From Hymenobacter montanus (GTDB lineage Bacteria; Bacteroidota; Bacteroidia; Cytophagales; Hymenobacteraceae): a stretch of 64,000 nt of DNA. Shown one piece after another: positions 10,990-19,909 of this stretch (within the stretch, counting starts at the first letter, position 1; every line of letters begins with the position of its first letter). A model generated the notes under the pieces. That model saw nothing but the letters and a program-made list of their open reading frames with translations, did no database searches and was not told the origin of the DNA. A program made the translations under genes and the position numbers. The DNA lies in contig NZ_JACXAD010000020.1 in assembly GCF_014699115.1 (NCBI RefSeq), forward strand, positions 50,542-114,541, read 5' to 3'.

Positions 10990-12042
10990 ATGTCGCCCAA
11001 GTCATCTACCACCTCCTACGCCGCCGTTTTCATCGATTTTGAAAACGTTTATTACTTCCTTAAAAACCATTTTCAGGATCCGCCCGATCTTAACGACTAC
11101 GTGCTCGACATTGTCCGCACGCTGCGCGAGCAGCTCGGCCGTCGGGGCCTCGACTGCCTGATCAGCTACGCCTACGCCGACTTCGAGCAACTGGCTACCG
11201 CCCCGCAGGGCGCCCTCTACCTGATGGGCGTGAGCACGCGCAACGTGTTGGGCACCAACCATAAGAATGCCGCCGATATGCAGCTCTGCATCGATGCCCT
11301 GGAAGTTATGTACACCCGGCCCGACATCGGCACCTTCGTGCTCGTGGCCGGCGACCGCGACTATATCCCGGTGCTGCAGCATTTACGCCGTCAGGCCCGG
11401 CAGGTACTGGTAGCCGGTTTCCGCGAGTCCGTATCCGGCGACTTGCTGCAGAACATCGGCGCCGAGCAGTTCCTCGATGCCCGCGAGTTGCTGGCGCCCG
11501 AGCGAATGGAGCAACTCGAAAAACGCCGTACCAACCGCCTGCAAGCCGCCGAAGAAAGCCGTCGGCTGCGCGAGCAGGGCCTCCCCGGCGGACCGGCTCC
11601 GCTGCCCGCCCGCACTGCCGCCGACCCGGAGGCCCCGGGCCGGGCGGGCAGCGCCGGGCCCGGACCGAGGGCCGGGGCAGCCACGGCGCCCCGTTCGACC
11701 ACGGCGCGCCCCAGCGACGAGGTCCCGGATTTTGCCCCGGTCCGGCGGCTTTCCCGCGACCTGGAAACCCGTACGTTGTCGTTTATGCTAGGCGAGTTTC
11801 AGAAGCTCGAGGCCAAGCAGCAGCGCCGGGTGCCCGAGCTGTGGCTGGGCCCGTTTATGCGCCTACTTACCGACGAGCTGCCCGAGCTGCCCGACTACGA
11901 GCGCCGCGATTTGATTAACCGGCTGCGCGACGCGGGCACCATCCGCATCGAAAAGCGCGAGGGTGAGCCGCACCCTTTCTCGGTTATCGTGGTGAATTAC
12001 AACCATCCTGACGTGATAGAGCTGCACCCCGGGGCGGAGTAG
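10990..12042 (+). CDS. NYN-domain protein with C-terminal OST-HTH/LOTUS-like domain
   Basis: The protein has 350 residues. The N-terminal 150 residues form a PIN-like NYN nuclease domain with the expected acidic residues: Asp16 in AVFIDFENV, Asp96 in AADMQLCIDAL, and Asp122/Asp124 in LVAGDRDYIPV. A Pro/Ala-rich linker of about 80 residues follows, then a segment from about residue 262 (TLSFMLGEFQKL, WLGPFMRLLTDELPEL, RLRDAGTIRIEKREG) that resembles an OST-HTH/LOTUS RNA-binding domain. This family cleaves or binds RNA and is known from bacterial and eukaryotic RNA metabolism; the target here is unknown. The gene stands alone, divergent from the GH31 gene and followed by a hairpin terminator. 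Confidence 0.85.
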   Translation: MSPKSSTTSYAAVFIDFENVYYFLKNHFQDPPDLNDYVLDIVRTLREQLGRRGLDCLISYAYADFEQLATAPQGALYLMGVSTRNVLGTNHKNAADMQLCIDALEVMYTRPDIGTFVLVAGDRDYIPVLQHLRRQARQVLVAGFRESVSGDLLQNIGAEQFLDARELLAPERMEQLEKRRTNRLQAAEESRRLREQGLPGGPAPLPARTAADPEAPGRAGSAGPGPRAGAATAPRSTTARPSDEVPDFAPVRRLSRDLETRTLSFMLGEFQKLEAKQQRRVPELWLGPFMRLLTDELPELPDYERRDLINRLRDAGTIRIEKREGEPHPFSVIVVNYNHPDVIELHPGAE

Positions 12043-12093
12043 GGCAGCAGCGGAACGTTGTTCATTTGGGTCCGGCTTGGCGTCGGCCAATGC

Positions 12094-12142
12094 GGTAGGG
12101 CAGGGAATGTCGCACCGTTAGGGCGGCATTCTCTGCCCTACC
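12094..12142 (+). terminator. hairpin after the NYN gene
   Basis: GGTAGGGCAGGGAATGTCG (12094-12112) pairs with CGGCATTCTCTGCCCTACC (12124-12142) with two mismatches around an 11-base loop. No uniform T-run follows directly, though TTGGTTTT lies ten bases on. It is probably a terminator; a dispersed repeat is possible. Confidence 0.5.
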
Positions 12143-12333
12143 ACATTGCCTTGGTTTTATTTTCGCCCTTGGAGTACAAATTTTGATTACCTGGTTAAAT
12201 GGGCTTCGGAATAGGATCAGGAGACGGCCAGTTTCTACTATATCACGAATGGAAACCAGACTCTGCTCCCGAATCCTGAACTTGATAGAACACCTGTATA
12301 TTGAAGGTTGCAACAAAGTAAAGGAGCCATCTG

Positions 12334-12882
12334 ATGGTGGAAGAAACAAAACAACTAATGCTATCCCTTAAGGAAAGATGGCAATCACCAGCGGGCAAGG
12401 ATATGCTAGCGAAGGTCTTGTCATCGATGCGGTCAGGACAGCCTTGGAATTCATTTCTATCAACTTTGCCAGCCGTGGAGGATGTGCTAACTGGACGGGA
12501 TCTACGAGGAGCACCTTTAAATGAATTAGAGCTTGACAATCTGGATTTCAGGGACGCCTCACTGGATTTTGCTGAGCTACGAGGCGCAAGTTTAGAATAT
12601 GCGGATTTTAGAGGAGCACAACTCAATCATGCCGATTTATCAGGGGCTAAATTGGGCAGGGCAAATTTTGCGGGATGCCTAATGATTAGGGTCGACCTCA
12701 CAGGGGCTAACCTGGCTAGCGCTACTTTAACAAATGCTGCTTTGACTGGCGCAAACCTGGTGGGAGCGAATTTTTCTCAAGCAGATCTAACTAATGCCGG
12801 CTTGTTCGGAGCAGAGATTAAAGGTGCACTATTTGAGGGTGCGATCTTGACCAATGCTCGATTTGATAGGTTTGCAGGCTGA
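12334..12882 (+). CDS. pentapeptide-repeat protein
   Basis: The protein has 182 residues. After a helical N-terminal 50 residues it carries about 22 consecutive A(D/N)LxX-type pentapeptides (DLRGA, NELEL, DFRGA, NHADL, ANLVG), which fold into a right-handed four-sided beta-helix. There is no signal peptide, so it should be cytoplasmic. Some family members bind DNA gyrase, but no such function can be assigned. AAGGAG at 12321-12326 lies eight bases before the ATG, an unusually clear ribosome-binding site for this window. The gene and its flanks are visibly more AT-rich and use A/T third positions more than neighbouring genes, which suggests acquisition. The frame stays open for 46 codons past the TGA, to 13023. 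Confidence 0.85.
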   Translation: MVEETKQLMLSLKERWQSPAGKDMLAKVLSSMRSGQPWNSFLSTLPAVEDVLTGRDLRGAPLNELELDNLDFRDASLDFAELRGASLEYADFRGAQLNHADLSGAKLGRANFAGCLMIRVDLTGANLASATLTNAALTGANLVGANFSQADLTNAGLFGAEIKGALFEGAILTNARFDRFAG

Positions 12883-13285
12883 TGCCAAGCTATCAGACAA
12901 GCGCAACCACTGAATACTGATTGGCCGTCTATACCTGACTTTAACAAGGTTGTAAATCTGAAGTTTTCTGATGTACAGATTTTTAATAATTTAAAATCCA
13001 GATTATCCCTGGTCTGTTCCTGACGGTTGCCCGAGTCCTGACCAACGAAAACAACTCATCTCTTGCCCTCAAGGTTAGCCTGGAAATCTACCAGCCGATT
13101 GATACTAAGGATTATTCAATCTCAAGCCACAAGTACGCAGCTCTATTACTAATGGTGTTCCTGCCTCAGATTTATAGCTGGAAATTATGTCCTTCTGCGA
13201 TCGCACAAGCAGGTAGTTCCAGAAAGAAATTTCTGATGAAATTGTTAGTTTCTTTCTTCGCTATTAAAATCTCCCCCGCCCGCGC
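12883..13285. other. AT-rich intergenic region after the pentapeptide gene
   Basis: It holds no independent gene. The first 138 bases remain open in the frame of the pentapeptide gene (WPSIPDFNKVV, VQIFNNLKSRL) up to a TGA at 13021-13023, which could be a former C-terminal extension. The rest is non-coding and AT-rich and must contain the promoter of the M3 peptidase gene. Confidence 0.4.
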
Positions 13286-15523
13286 ATGACCCACCCCATT
13301 TTTACTCCCGGCAAAAGTTTATTGGCCGGTGTTTGCCTTACGCTTAGCCTGGCCGGCTTTATGGCGCCGGCTGCTGCCCGGGCCCAAACCGCCGCGGCTC
13401 CGAGCGCGCCAGCTGGCCCCAACCCGCTGCTGAGGCCCTGGGACGGGCCCTACGGCGGGGTCCCGCCTTTCGATCAGGTGAAAGTCGAGCAATTTAAGCC
13501 GGCTCTGGAGGCGGCCATGGCCGAAAACCTGCGCGAGGTTGAAGCCATTGCCGGCCAGACGCAGACGCCCACCTTCGAGAACACCATTGCCGCGCTCGAA
13601 CGGGCCGGCCGGCGGCTCGATGAAGTGCGGACCGTGTACGGCATCTGGGCGGGCACGCTGAGCAGCCCCGAAGTGCAGGCAATTGAGCGCGAGATGTCGC
13701 CGCGCTTGGCCGCTTTCGCCGACCAAATCAGCCAGAATGAGCGCCTGTTTCGGCGCATCGAGGCCGTGTATACTTCCCCGGCTAAAAAGCAGCTTACCCC
13801 CGAGCAGCAGCGCCTGACCTGGGTGCACTACAACAGCTTCGTGCGGGCCGGGGCCAAGCTCGACGCCGCGGCTAAAGCCCGGCTGTCGGCCATCAACCAG
13901 CAACTGGCGGGCCTGTTCACCCGGTTTAGCCAGAACGTGCTGGCCGACGAAACCGACTCGGTGCTGGTGCTCAAAACCCCGGCCGACCTGGGCGGCCTGC
14001 CCGCTTCGCTACGCGACGACGCGGCCAACGCCGCCACCGCGCGGCAGCTGACCGCGGCGGGCGCCATCACCAACACCCGCTCGTCCATCGAGCCCTTCCT
14101 GACGTACTCCGACCAGCGCAAGCTGCGCGAGAAAGCCTGGCGCATGTTCGTGAACCGGGGTGATAATGGCGGCGCGCACGACAATAACGCCATTATCACG
14201 CAAATCCTGCAACTGCGCGCCGAACGGGCCCGGCTGCTCGGCTACCCCACCCACGCCCACTGGCGCCTCGACAACACCATGGCCAAAACGCCCGAAAAGG
14301 CCATGGCCCTGATGGAGGAAGTGTGGACCCCCGCCGTGGCGCGGGTGAAGCAGGAAGTGGCCGACATGCAGGCCCTCGCCAATAAAGAAGGCGCTACCTT
14401 CAACATTGCGCCCTGGGACTACCGCTACTACGCCGAGAAGGTGCGCAAAGCCCGCTACGACCTCGACCAGAACGAGGTGAAGCAGTACTTGCAGCTCGAC
14501 AAGATGCGTGAAGGCATGTTCTGGATGGCCGGCGAGCTGTTCAACTTCCGCTTCGCGTCCGTTACCAACGTGCCCGTGTACCACCCCGACGTGAAGGTGT
14601 GGGAAGTGACCGACCGGACCTCGGGCCGGCACGTGGGCCTGTGGTACTTCGACCCCTACGCCCGGCCCGGCAAGCGCTCGGGTGCCTGGATGAACGCCTA
14701 CCGCAGCCAGCAGCGCCTCGACGGCAAGGCCGTTACCACCATCGTGTCGAACAACGCCAACTTCGTGAAGGGCAAGGAGGGCGCGCCAACCTTGATTTCC
14801 TGGACCGATGCCATCACGTTGTTCCACGAGTTCGGCCACGCCCTGCACGGGCTGTCCTCCAACGTGACGTACCCCAGCCTGTCGGGCACCAGCGTGGTGC
14901 GCGACTACGTAGAGTTTCCTTCGCAGGTGCTCGAAAACTGGCTACCCACGGCGCCCGTGCTGCAACGCTTTGCGGTACACTACCAAACCGGCCAGCCCAT
15001 TCCGCAGGCCCTGGTCGACCGCCTGGAGCGGGCTGGGACCTTCAATCAGGGCTTTGAAACCACCGAGTTTCTGGCCAGCGCCCTCCTCGACATGAAGATG
15101 CACCTGGCCGGCAGCCAGAAAATCGACCCCGATAAATTCGAGCGCGAAACCCTGGCCCAGCTGGGCATGCCCGGCGAGCTGGTGATGCGCCACCGCACGC
15201 CGCAGTTCTCGCACGTTTTCGCTTCCGACGCGTATTCGGCCGGTTACTACAGCTACCTGTGGTCGGTGGTGCTGGCGGCCGACGCGTACAGCGCCTTCAC
15301 CGAAGCCGGTGGCCCCTACGACAAAGCCGTGGCCCAGCGCCTGACCAAGCACGTGTTCTCCGTGGGCAACACCGTGGACCCAGCCGAGGGCTACCGGGCC
15401 TTCCGGGGCCGCGACCCCCGGATTGATGCCCTCATGCGCAAGCGGGGCTTCCCGATAGCGGCTAAGAAGGCCCCAGCGCCGACTAACAAGGCCGCTGGTA
15501 AAAAAAGGCCCGCCGGGAAATAG
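13286..15523 (+). CDS. dcp: M3 family peptidase, peptidyl-dipeptidase Dcp type
   Basis: This 745-residue zinc peptidase removes dipeptides from the C-termini of peptides. A signal peptide (LLAGVCLTLSLAGFMAPAAARAQ) is present, so it acts in the periplasm. The body starts with NPLLRPWDGPYGGVPPFDQVK, typical of Dcp, and the active site is HEFGHALHG with His514, Glu515 and His518. Further family blocks are FPSQVLENW, and HVFASDAYSAGYYSYLWS with the substrate-binding tyrosines. The length fits the family plus a signal peptide and a short Lys/Ala-rich tail. It is a single gene with a terminator downstream at 15749. Oligopeptidase A is the main alternative, but the signal peptide and GGVPPF start favour Dcp. 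Confidence 0.92.
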   Translation: MTHPIFTPGKSLLAGVCLTLSLAGFMAPAAARAQTAAAPSAPAGPNPLLRPWDGPYGGVPPFDQVKVEQFKPALEAAMAENLREVEAIAGQTQTPTFENTIAALERAGRRLDEVRTVYGIWAGTLSSPEVQAIEREMSPRLAAFADQISQNERLFRRIEAVYTSPAKKQLTPEQQRLTWVHYNSFVRAGAKLDAAAKARLSAINQQLAGLFTRFSQNVLADETDSVLVLKTPADLGGLPASLRDDAANAATARQLTAAGAITNTRSSIEPFLTYSDQRKLREKAWRMFVNRGDNGGAHDNNAIITQILQLRAERARLLGYPTHAHWRLDNTMAKTPEKAMALMEEVWTPAVARVKQEVADMQALANKEGATFNIAPWDYRYYAEKVRKARYDLDQNEVKQYLQLDKMREGMFWMAGELFNFRFASVTNVPVYHPDVKVWEVTDRTSGRHVGLWYFDPYARPGKRSGAWMNAYRSQQRLDGKAVTTIVSNNANFVKGKEGAPTLISWTDAITLFHEFGHALHGLSSNVTYPSLSGTSVVRDYVEFPSQVLENWLPTAPVLQRFAVHYQTGQPIPQALVDRLERAGTFNQGFETTEFLASALLDMKMHLAGSQKIDPDKFERETLAQLGMPGELVMRHRTPQFSHVFASDAYSAGYYSYLWSVVLAADAYSAFTEAGGPYDKAVAQRLTKHVFSVGNTVDPAEGYRAFRGRDPRIDALMRKRGFPIAAKKAPAPTNKAAGKKRPAGK

Positions 15524-15748
15524 ATTCAGCTCATCAGCGGCCCCATCGATGACGTGGTAGTTTGGCTGCACGGTTCAACTGCCTCGAAAGGGCCGTTGAT
15601 GAGGGAGCATCGAATGCGTCAGATATTCCGGCCACCCGCACAGTGCGCGGCGAAGCCCGGCATCGCATCTCCACAACCAGATCGCGCAGCGTTTCGGCGA
15701 GAAGCTGTCGCCGTCAGCCTGCCGACCAATTCCAACCCAATAGCAAAG

Positions 15749-15779
15749 AGCCCCTCCCATTTCTGGTGAGGGGCTTTTT
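15749..15779 (+). terminator. rho-independent terminator
   Basis: AGCCCCTC and GAGGGGCT form a stem followed by TTTTT. It lies between the M3 peptidase gene and the end of the convergent DUF4132 gene and could serve both strands. The 225 bases between the peptidase stop and this hairpin hold no convincing gene. Confidence 0.7.
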
Positions 15780-15812
15780 GTAGTTGCTAAGCCGGCTATC
15801 CGAGCGTTGCGG

Positions 15813-18350
15813 CTACCGCTTAATCTGCCGGTTGATGGTCTCGTCCGTGATCTGGTTATCGTCCATGAGCAGCAGGGCTTTGCTGAGGATGATGGAGAGT
15901 ACGGCGTCGCCTTCGAAGGGCAGAAACACGTCGGTGGTGACGGCTTTGGCCGAGCGGTCGGGCACGATGCACAGGTACTCGTCGTTGGGCTCCATGAGGA
16001 TGTTGCCCGAGCCCAGGTGGATTTTGTAGGTGCGCAGCTTGCCCTTCACCACCAGGAACCGGTCCTGGATTGCACTCACCTTCCCAATTTTGAGGCGGGG
16101 CACGAGGCGCTCAAGGGCCAGCTTGCGGTTTTTGGCCACTTCCCCAAGCTCGCCGAAGCTATAGTTTTCCCAATAGTTGCGGTACTGCACCAGCCCGCCG
16201 TTGTCGCGCCAGAGCGGGTCGTTGCCCACGCTGGCCACGCCCACGAACAGGTCCACGTCGCGCATCACCTCCGAAAAAACCACGGGCGGTACCTGGGGCA
16301 GGGGCACCGGAGCGTCGCTCCGTACGAAGCGCACCTGATCGGTACTGATGTAGTTCCAAATGCCCGTATCATTCCAGGCGGCGTCGGCGTTCACCTCACT
16401 CACCCAGAACTCGGCCTGCAGGTTATGGGCTGGCAGCGCCAGGCTGGCCTTGTCCGACTCGTAGCCCTTGTCGTAGGCGCCCAGCAGGCTGTATCTCCAG
16501 CCGCGCAGCTTGGCCAGGGAGTTGAACTGATGCTGCTTGAGAATATGGGCCGCCATGCGGTTGGAGTAGGTGGCCGTGCGCTCCTCGGGTGGGGTAAGCA
16601 AATACACTTCGCGGAACGCCTGCTTCAGGGGCTGGCGCAGCTGGTGCTGCTCGAGCAAGGCCCGCCAGGCCAGCACCTGGTCAGGGGAAGCCATGACCGG
16701 GTGCCAGAGCTGGAGCTGCGTTTGCTCGTCGGGCGCGGGCACGGGCTGGCCGTGGGCATCGCGCCAGGCCTGGTCGAGCCAGAGCGCGTCGGTGTAAGCA
16801 CCATTCGGGTGCTGCAAGCGCCAGATGAGCGGGCGCACCAGGCCGCTGAGCAGGCCGTGGTGGAAGTAGTACTGCGCAAACCAGGGCCAGGGGATGCGGC
16901 GTTCCTCCACGAAGCTGCGGTCGAGCCGCTCGCGCTGGGCCGTGTAGGTTTGCTGGGCCTGGGCTTGCGTCTCCTTCAGCTGCTTGAGGTCGGCAGCATG
17001 AGTAGCCTTTAGCGCGGCGGGGGCCGATTTGAGCGGCTGGCCGGCTTTCTCCCAGGCTACATCGGCCTTGCCTTGCGTGAGGGTCAGCGTCGCGGTGTAC
17101 TCGCCGAATGGCACCACGGCCCGACCCTCGTGCAAGGCACAATCGGGCACGGCCATGTCCTCCACTTCGGCGGGGCTGACGCCGAGTTCCCGCGCAGCCT
17201 TTTCGATATGACGCGCAATCAACTCCTGCGTGTTGGTCTGCTTGATTTTGGGCCGTACCCGCGCCAGCAGCGCCACCCCGGGCAAGCCGCCCTCGGCCAG
17301 GGTCAGCAAGCAGGCGTTGCCCAGGCCCGCCGCCAACGGCCCTTTACCAGGAATCTTCCGGTAGCACTTCACAGCTAAGTTGGCCAATAAGGGCTGGATG
17401 GTATTGTCGGCTAGTGGCTGCATGGCCCATACTAAGCCTTTGGCTACAATTGCGTTAGCCTCCATCAGAAAGGTGAGAGACGTGTACGTATACGAGCCCA
17501 TGTCGTGCACTTTTTCCTCGACGGGCATTTTGATTAGCAATTCCAGCCACCCGCGGGCGTGGTGGCGGAGGGCCTCGACGCCTATGGCGGCAATGGCAGC
17601 CTCCAATTCCTTGCGTAGTTTGGCCGTGGGCTGGCCGCCATTCGCCTTCTGCCACAGCTGAAGTAAGCGCAGCCAAGCGCCGGTAGCCGACGAGGCCACA
17701 TCCAGGTGCGCCACAAACTCATTCAGTTGTTGGCCAAAAGGATCACCATCAGCGAATACAATAGTGGGCAAGGTTTCGACTCCCGTCACCTGATTCAGAA
17801 TTTCCTGCACTTTGAGCGCGATTTTACCTTCATCACCAGAAAGGCCGGTGGTGTGTTGCAGCAGCTGATTTAAGAAGGTTAACATGGGCGGGCTCAACTG
17901 GCCCTGCTTTTTAGCCAGCCGGCCTACCTGGGCCAGGGTCAAGCCCACTGGGAAGTACCACAGATTCCGGCAGGGATGGGCATGTGAGAAATCCAAGCCG
18001 TACAGCTTAAACAGCCGCAGATAGTCGTCCTCCTCCAGGCCTAGCGTACCTCGTAGTAATGCCCCGAGCACTTCACCCATGTTGTACCGTACCCGCCAGT
18101 GCTCTTCGTGGCTGCAGCGGTGCATCGCCGTGGCAATGGCCAGCGCCAAGCGCCCTTGGTAAGCCGCATCCGTAGCTCGCACCGCTTGGTAGGCTGGCAA
18201 CTCGTTGAGTTTCGTCCTATACTTTTTATTCATCACCTCGGGAACGAGCTCAATAAGCACGGGTTTCATCTCGACGGCCTCAGCACAGGCGTCATCGAGC
18301 AGCTTAGACATTGCGACTTCTTCTTGGGTAAGATCTTTTGTAAGAGCCAT
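15813..18350 (-). CDS. large DUF4132-type protein
   Basis: About 845 residues with no signal peptide or membrane segment, so probably cytoplasmic. The N-terminal half is helical and repeat-like. The central and C-terminal parts match the DUF4132 group (family of E. coli YehI/MolR), including RIPWPWFAQYYFHHGL, FREVYLLTPPEE, RMAAHILKQHQFN and a last block with LGSGNILMEPNDEYLCIVP and FLPFEGDAVLSIILSKALLL. An N-terminal WGR domain, common in relatives, is not seen. The ATG at 18350 is preferred; a GTG at 18410 would overlap the upstream stop but adds an unlikely extension. The upstream gene, ending 52 bases before this start, encodes a beta-grasp protein with terminal Gly-Gly. The biochemical role is unknown; I infer that the two work together. 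Confidence 0.8.
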   Translation of the reverse strand: MALTKDLTQEEVAMSKLLDDACAEAVEMKPVLIELVPEVMNKKYRTKLNELPAYQAVRATDAAYQGRLALAIATAMHRCSHEEHWRVRYNMGEVLGALLRGTLGLEEDDYLRLFKLYGLDFSHAHPCRNLWYFPVGLTLAQVGRLAKKQGQLSPPMLTFLNQLLQHTTGLSGDEGKIALKVQEILNQVTGVETLPTIVFADGDPFGQQLNEFVAHLDVASSATGAWLRLLQLWQKANGGQPTAKLRKELEAAIAAIGVEALRHHARGWLELLIKMPVEEKVHDMGSYTYTSLTFLMEANAIVAKGLVWAMQPLADNTIQPLLANLAVKCYRKIPGKGPLAAGLGNACLLTLAEGGLPGVALLARVRPKIKQTNTQELIARHIEKAARELGVSPAEVEDMAVPDCALHEGRAVVPFGEYTATLTLTQGKADVAWEKAGQPLKSAPAALKATHAADLKQLKETQAQAQQTYTAQRERLDRSFVEERRIPWPWFAQYYFHHGLLSGLVRPLIWRLQHPNGAYTDALWLDQAWRDAHGQPVPAPDEQTQLQLWHPVMASPDQVLAWRALLEQHQLRQPLKQAFREVYLLTPPEERTATYSNRMAAHILKQHQFNSLAKLRGWRYSLLGAYDKGYESDKASLALPAHNLQAEFWVSEVNADAAWNDTGIWNYISTDQVRFVRSDAPVPLPQVPPVVFSEVMRDVDLFVGVASVGNDPLWRDNGGLVQYRNYWENYSFGELGEVAKNRKLALERLVPRLKIGKVSAIQDRFLVVKGKLRTYKIHLGSGNILMEPNDEYLCIVPDRSAKAVTTDVFLPFEGDAVLSIILSKALLLMDDNQITDETINRQIKR

Positions 18351-18402
18351 TTCTACGCGATATAGTAAGAATTGAACGCAGTCAACAACCTGGTGCGCCT
18401 CC

Positions 18403-18795
18403 TCACCCACCTACCAGCGGCGTGAGCTTAATGAAGCTGGCGGTCGCCCCCTCACCAAGCCATACTTCCTCGTCGAGCGTTTCCACTTGCCGCTCGTTTA
18501 CCAGCACGAAGTAGCGGTTTTGCTGAAATCCTTCCAGGGCCTTGTACAATTGCTGCTCGGCATCAATGGGCTGGAACCTCCGCCGGCGGTAGCCATTGAG
18601 CACCCGCTCCGACTCGCTGGGCTGGACTAAGCCCTGGAAAACATCCGACTGCTGGGCGTTGTAGGCGGCGACTTCCTGGCGCACCCGCTGCTCAATCAGC
18701 TCCCGCACGGTTAGCATTTCCTGAGCTATTTCCAGTTCCAGCCGGTGGAGGACGCCACCCGTAGCCGTTTCGTCCTGAATAGTAAGTACCGACAT
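18403..18795 (-). CDS. MoaD/ThiS/ubiquitin-like beta-grasp protein ending in Gly-Gly
   Basis: A 130-residue cytoplasmic protein. The order of elements fits a beta-grasp fold: two strands (SVLTIQDET, LHRLELEIAQEM), a helix starting TVRELIEQRV, an insertion with a second helix (AEQQLYKALEGF), then strands YFVLVNERQVE, DEEVWL and ATASFIKLTPLVGG. The ending aligns with MoaD (LAAVN, then FFPPVTGG): both have a V-N turn, a polar loop and a last strand running into a terminal diglycine. Codons for TPLVGG are followed directly by TGA at 18403-18405, so no processing is needed to expose it. Biosynthetic MoaD/ThiS proteins are 65-80 residues without the insertion, and no molybdopterin or thiamine genes are nearby. 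It is first in a unit with the DUF4132 gene. A conjugated or thiocarboxylated tag is possible; this is inference from sequence pattern. Confidence 0.7.
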   Translation of the reverse strand: MSVLTIQDETATGGVLHRLELEIAQEMLTVRELIEQRVRQEVAAYNAQQSDVFQGLVQPSESERVLNGYRRRRFQPIDAEQQLYKALEGFQQNRYFVLVNERQVETLDEEVWLGEGATASFIKLTPLVGG

Positions 18796-19216
18796 ATACC
18801 TATGCGCAAAATTAAAATGGGAGGATTGGTTTATGCGAATTGCTTTAGCAAGTTGCCAAAATTTCTCAGATCAGAATGGGCTCTCTCAACCCAGTACATC
18901 TTAGTTGCGCCTTCCAAGGTTAAATGCCTGCTCCGTCCGCCGAGTCGGGAAAAAGGTCAAGCATCTGCCCAGCGTATCTTCACCCACTCGTTTTACGATG
19001 TCCAGATTCAACCCGGCTTCCCCGGGTCCGGCGCTTGATGCGGCTATCGAGGCCGTTAAAGGCGATTTAACCGGGGCTCCCGCAGCCAGCTTGACAGCTG
19101 ACGGAGTTTGCTCGACGGGCGGGAATGGTGCCGGCGCGCCGGGTGCCATGCTGGTTGAAATGACCAACCTGAAAACCACATCAACCATTCGCCCCATAGC
19201 CTGGGCCAGCTTACTT

Positions 19217-19609
19217 ATGTACAAAAAATTAGTTGCACTTAAAATACCAGGTGGTTGGGCTGTTATTCATAATTCTTTTGGAGACGAAGATCCAGTTCTT
19301 CTCAATGGAACTATTGTTAATGATGGATTTTATAACGAGGATTTATTATCAATAGAACGTCTTCAGTTCAATGGAACAGATTGGGTTAGGGCTCAGAGGG
19401 CACATGTACTAGACCTTGGCTGGTATCCTGAGTCAGATCCTCAAGGCTGTTATCGCCTCACACTGCTTCGAAGGGATTGGAATAATGTAGTAGTGCGATT
19501 TGAGTCAAGAGAGCGGGAGAAGATTCGCGCTGTTATTGAACGATGTTTTGATTTAGTTACTCAAGGTATTGATGATCATGATATTTCGCGCTTAATAGAG
19601 CTAGATTAA
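19217..19609 (+). CDS. hypothetical protein, AT-rich gene
   Basis: A 130-residue protein I do not recognise (MYKKLVALKIPGGWAVIHNS to DDHDISRLIELD). It is mixed alpha/beta with no signal peptide and has the size and acidic C-terminus common among immunity proteins, but no family match is claimed. The ATG at 19217 is chosen because base composition changes sharply there: upstream, the same frame is open back to 18905 but GC-rich with an unlikely composition. An annotation starting at 18905 would add 104 residues of doubtful status. AT-rich codon use sets it apart from neighbours and suggests transfer. Confidence 0.55.
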   Translation: MYKKLVALKIPGGWAVIHNSFGDEDPVLLNGTIVNDGFYNEDLLSIERLQFNGTDWVRAQRAHVLDLGWYPESDPQGCYRLTLLRRDWNNVVVRFESREREKIRAVIERCFDLVTQGIDDHDISRLIELD

Positions 19610-19622
19610 TCATTTCAGCTAA

Positions 19623-19730
19623 CAACCCACCAAAGCCGCCACCGAGGCCGACCTTGACGAAGAAATCAGCAGCAAGCTGCGCTGGCTTGGCGAGGCGCTG
19701 TGGGCGGCCAGCACCCCGTTGGTAGGGTAG
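19623..19730 (+). pseudogene. possible C-terminal remnant of a lost gene
   Basis: Directly after the AT-rich gene, a GC-rich frame encodes TKAATEADLDEEISSKLRWL, then GEALWAASTPLVG-stop, with native-looking codon use but no start codon. A stop at 19620-19622 closes it upstream. It reads like the tail of a native gene whose front was replaced by the AT-rich insert. Its family is unknown. Confidence 0.3.
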
Positions 19731-19909
19731 GGGAAGCCGCTGTGCTGGGCCGTCCCTGCCCGGGACGTTGCGTACGGCCAAGAGGCGGCTCAGGGGCCGG
19801 AGCATGGGATTTTGCCTGCCCCTTTGCGTACCTTCGCCGCCACAAACCCGGGCCCTGTGGCCGCGCCGCGCCCGGCCTCTCCTGTTTTTATTCTCCTCCA
19901 ATTCTTCTC

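Noticed and set aside
18403..18795. Simple biosynthetic MoaD or ThiS
   Set aside because: It is about 50 residues longer than these carriers, has an inserted helical part, and no molybdopterin or thiamine genes are nearby.
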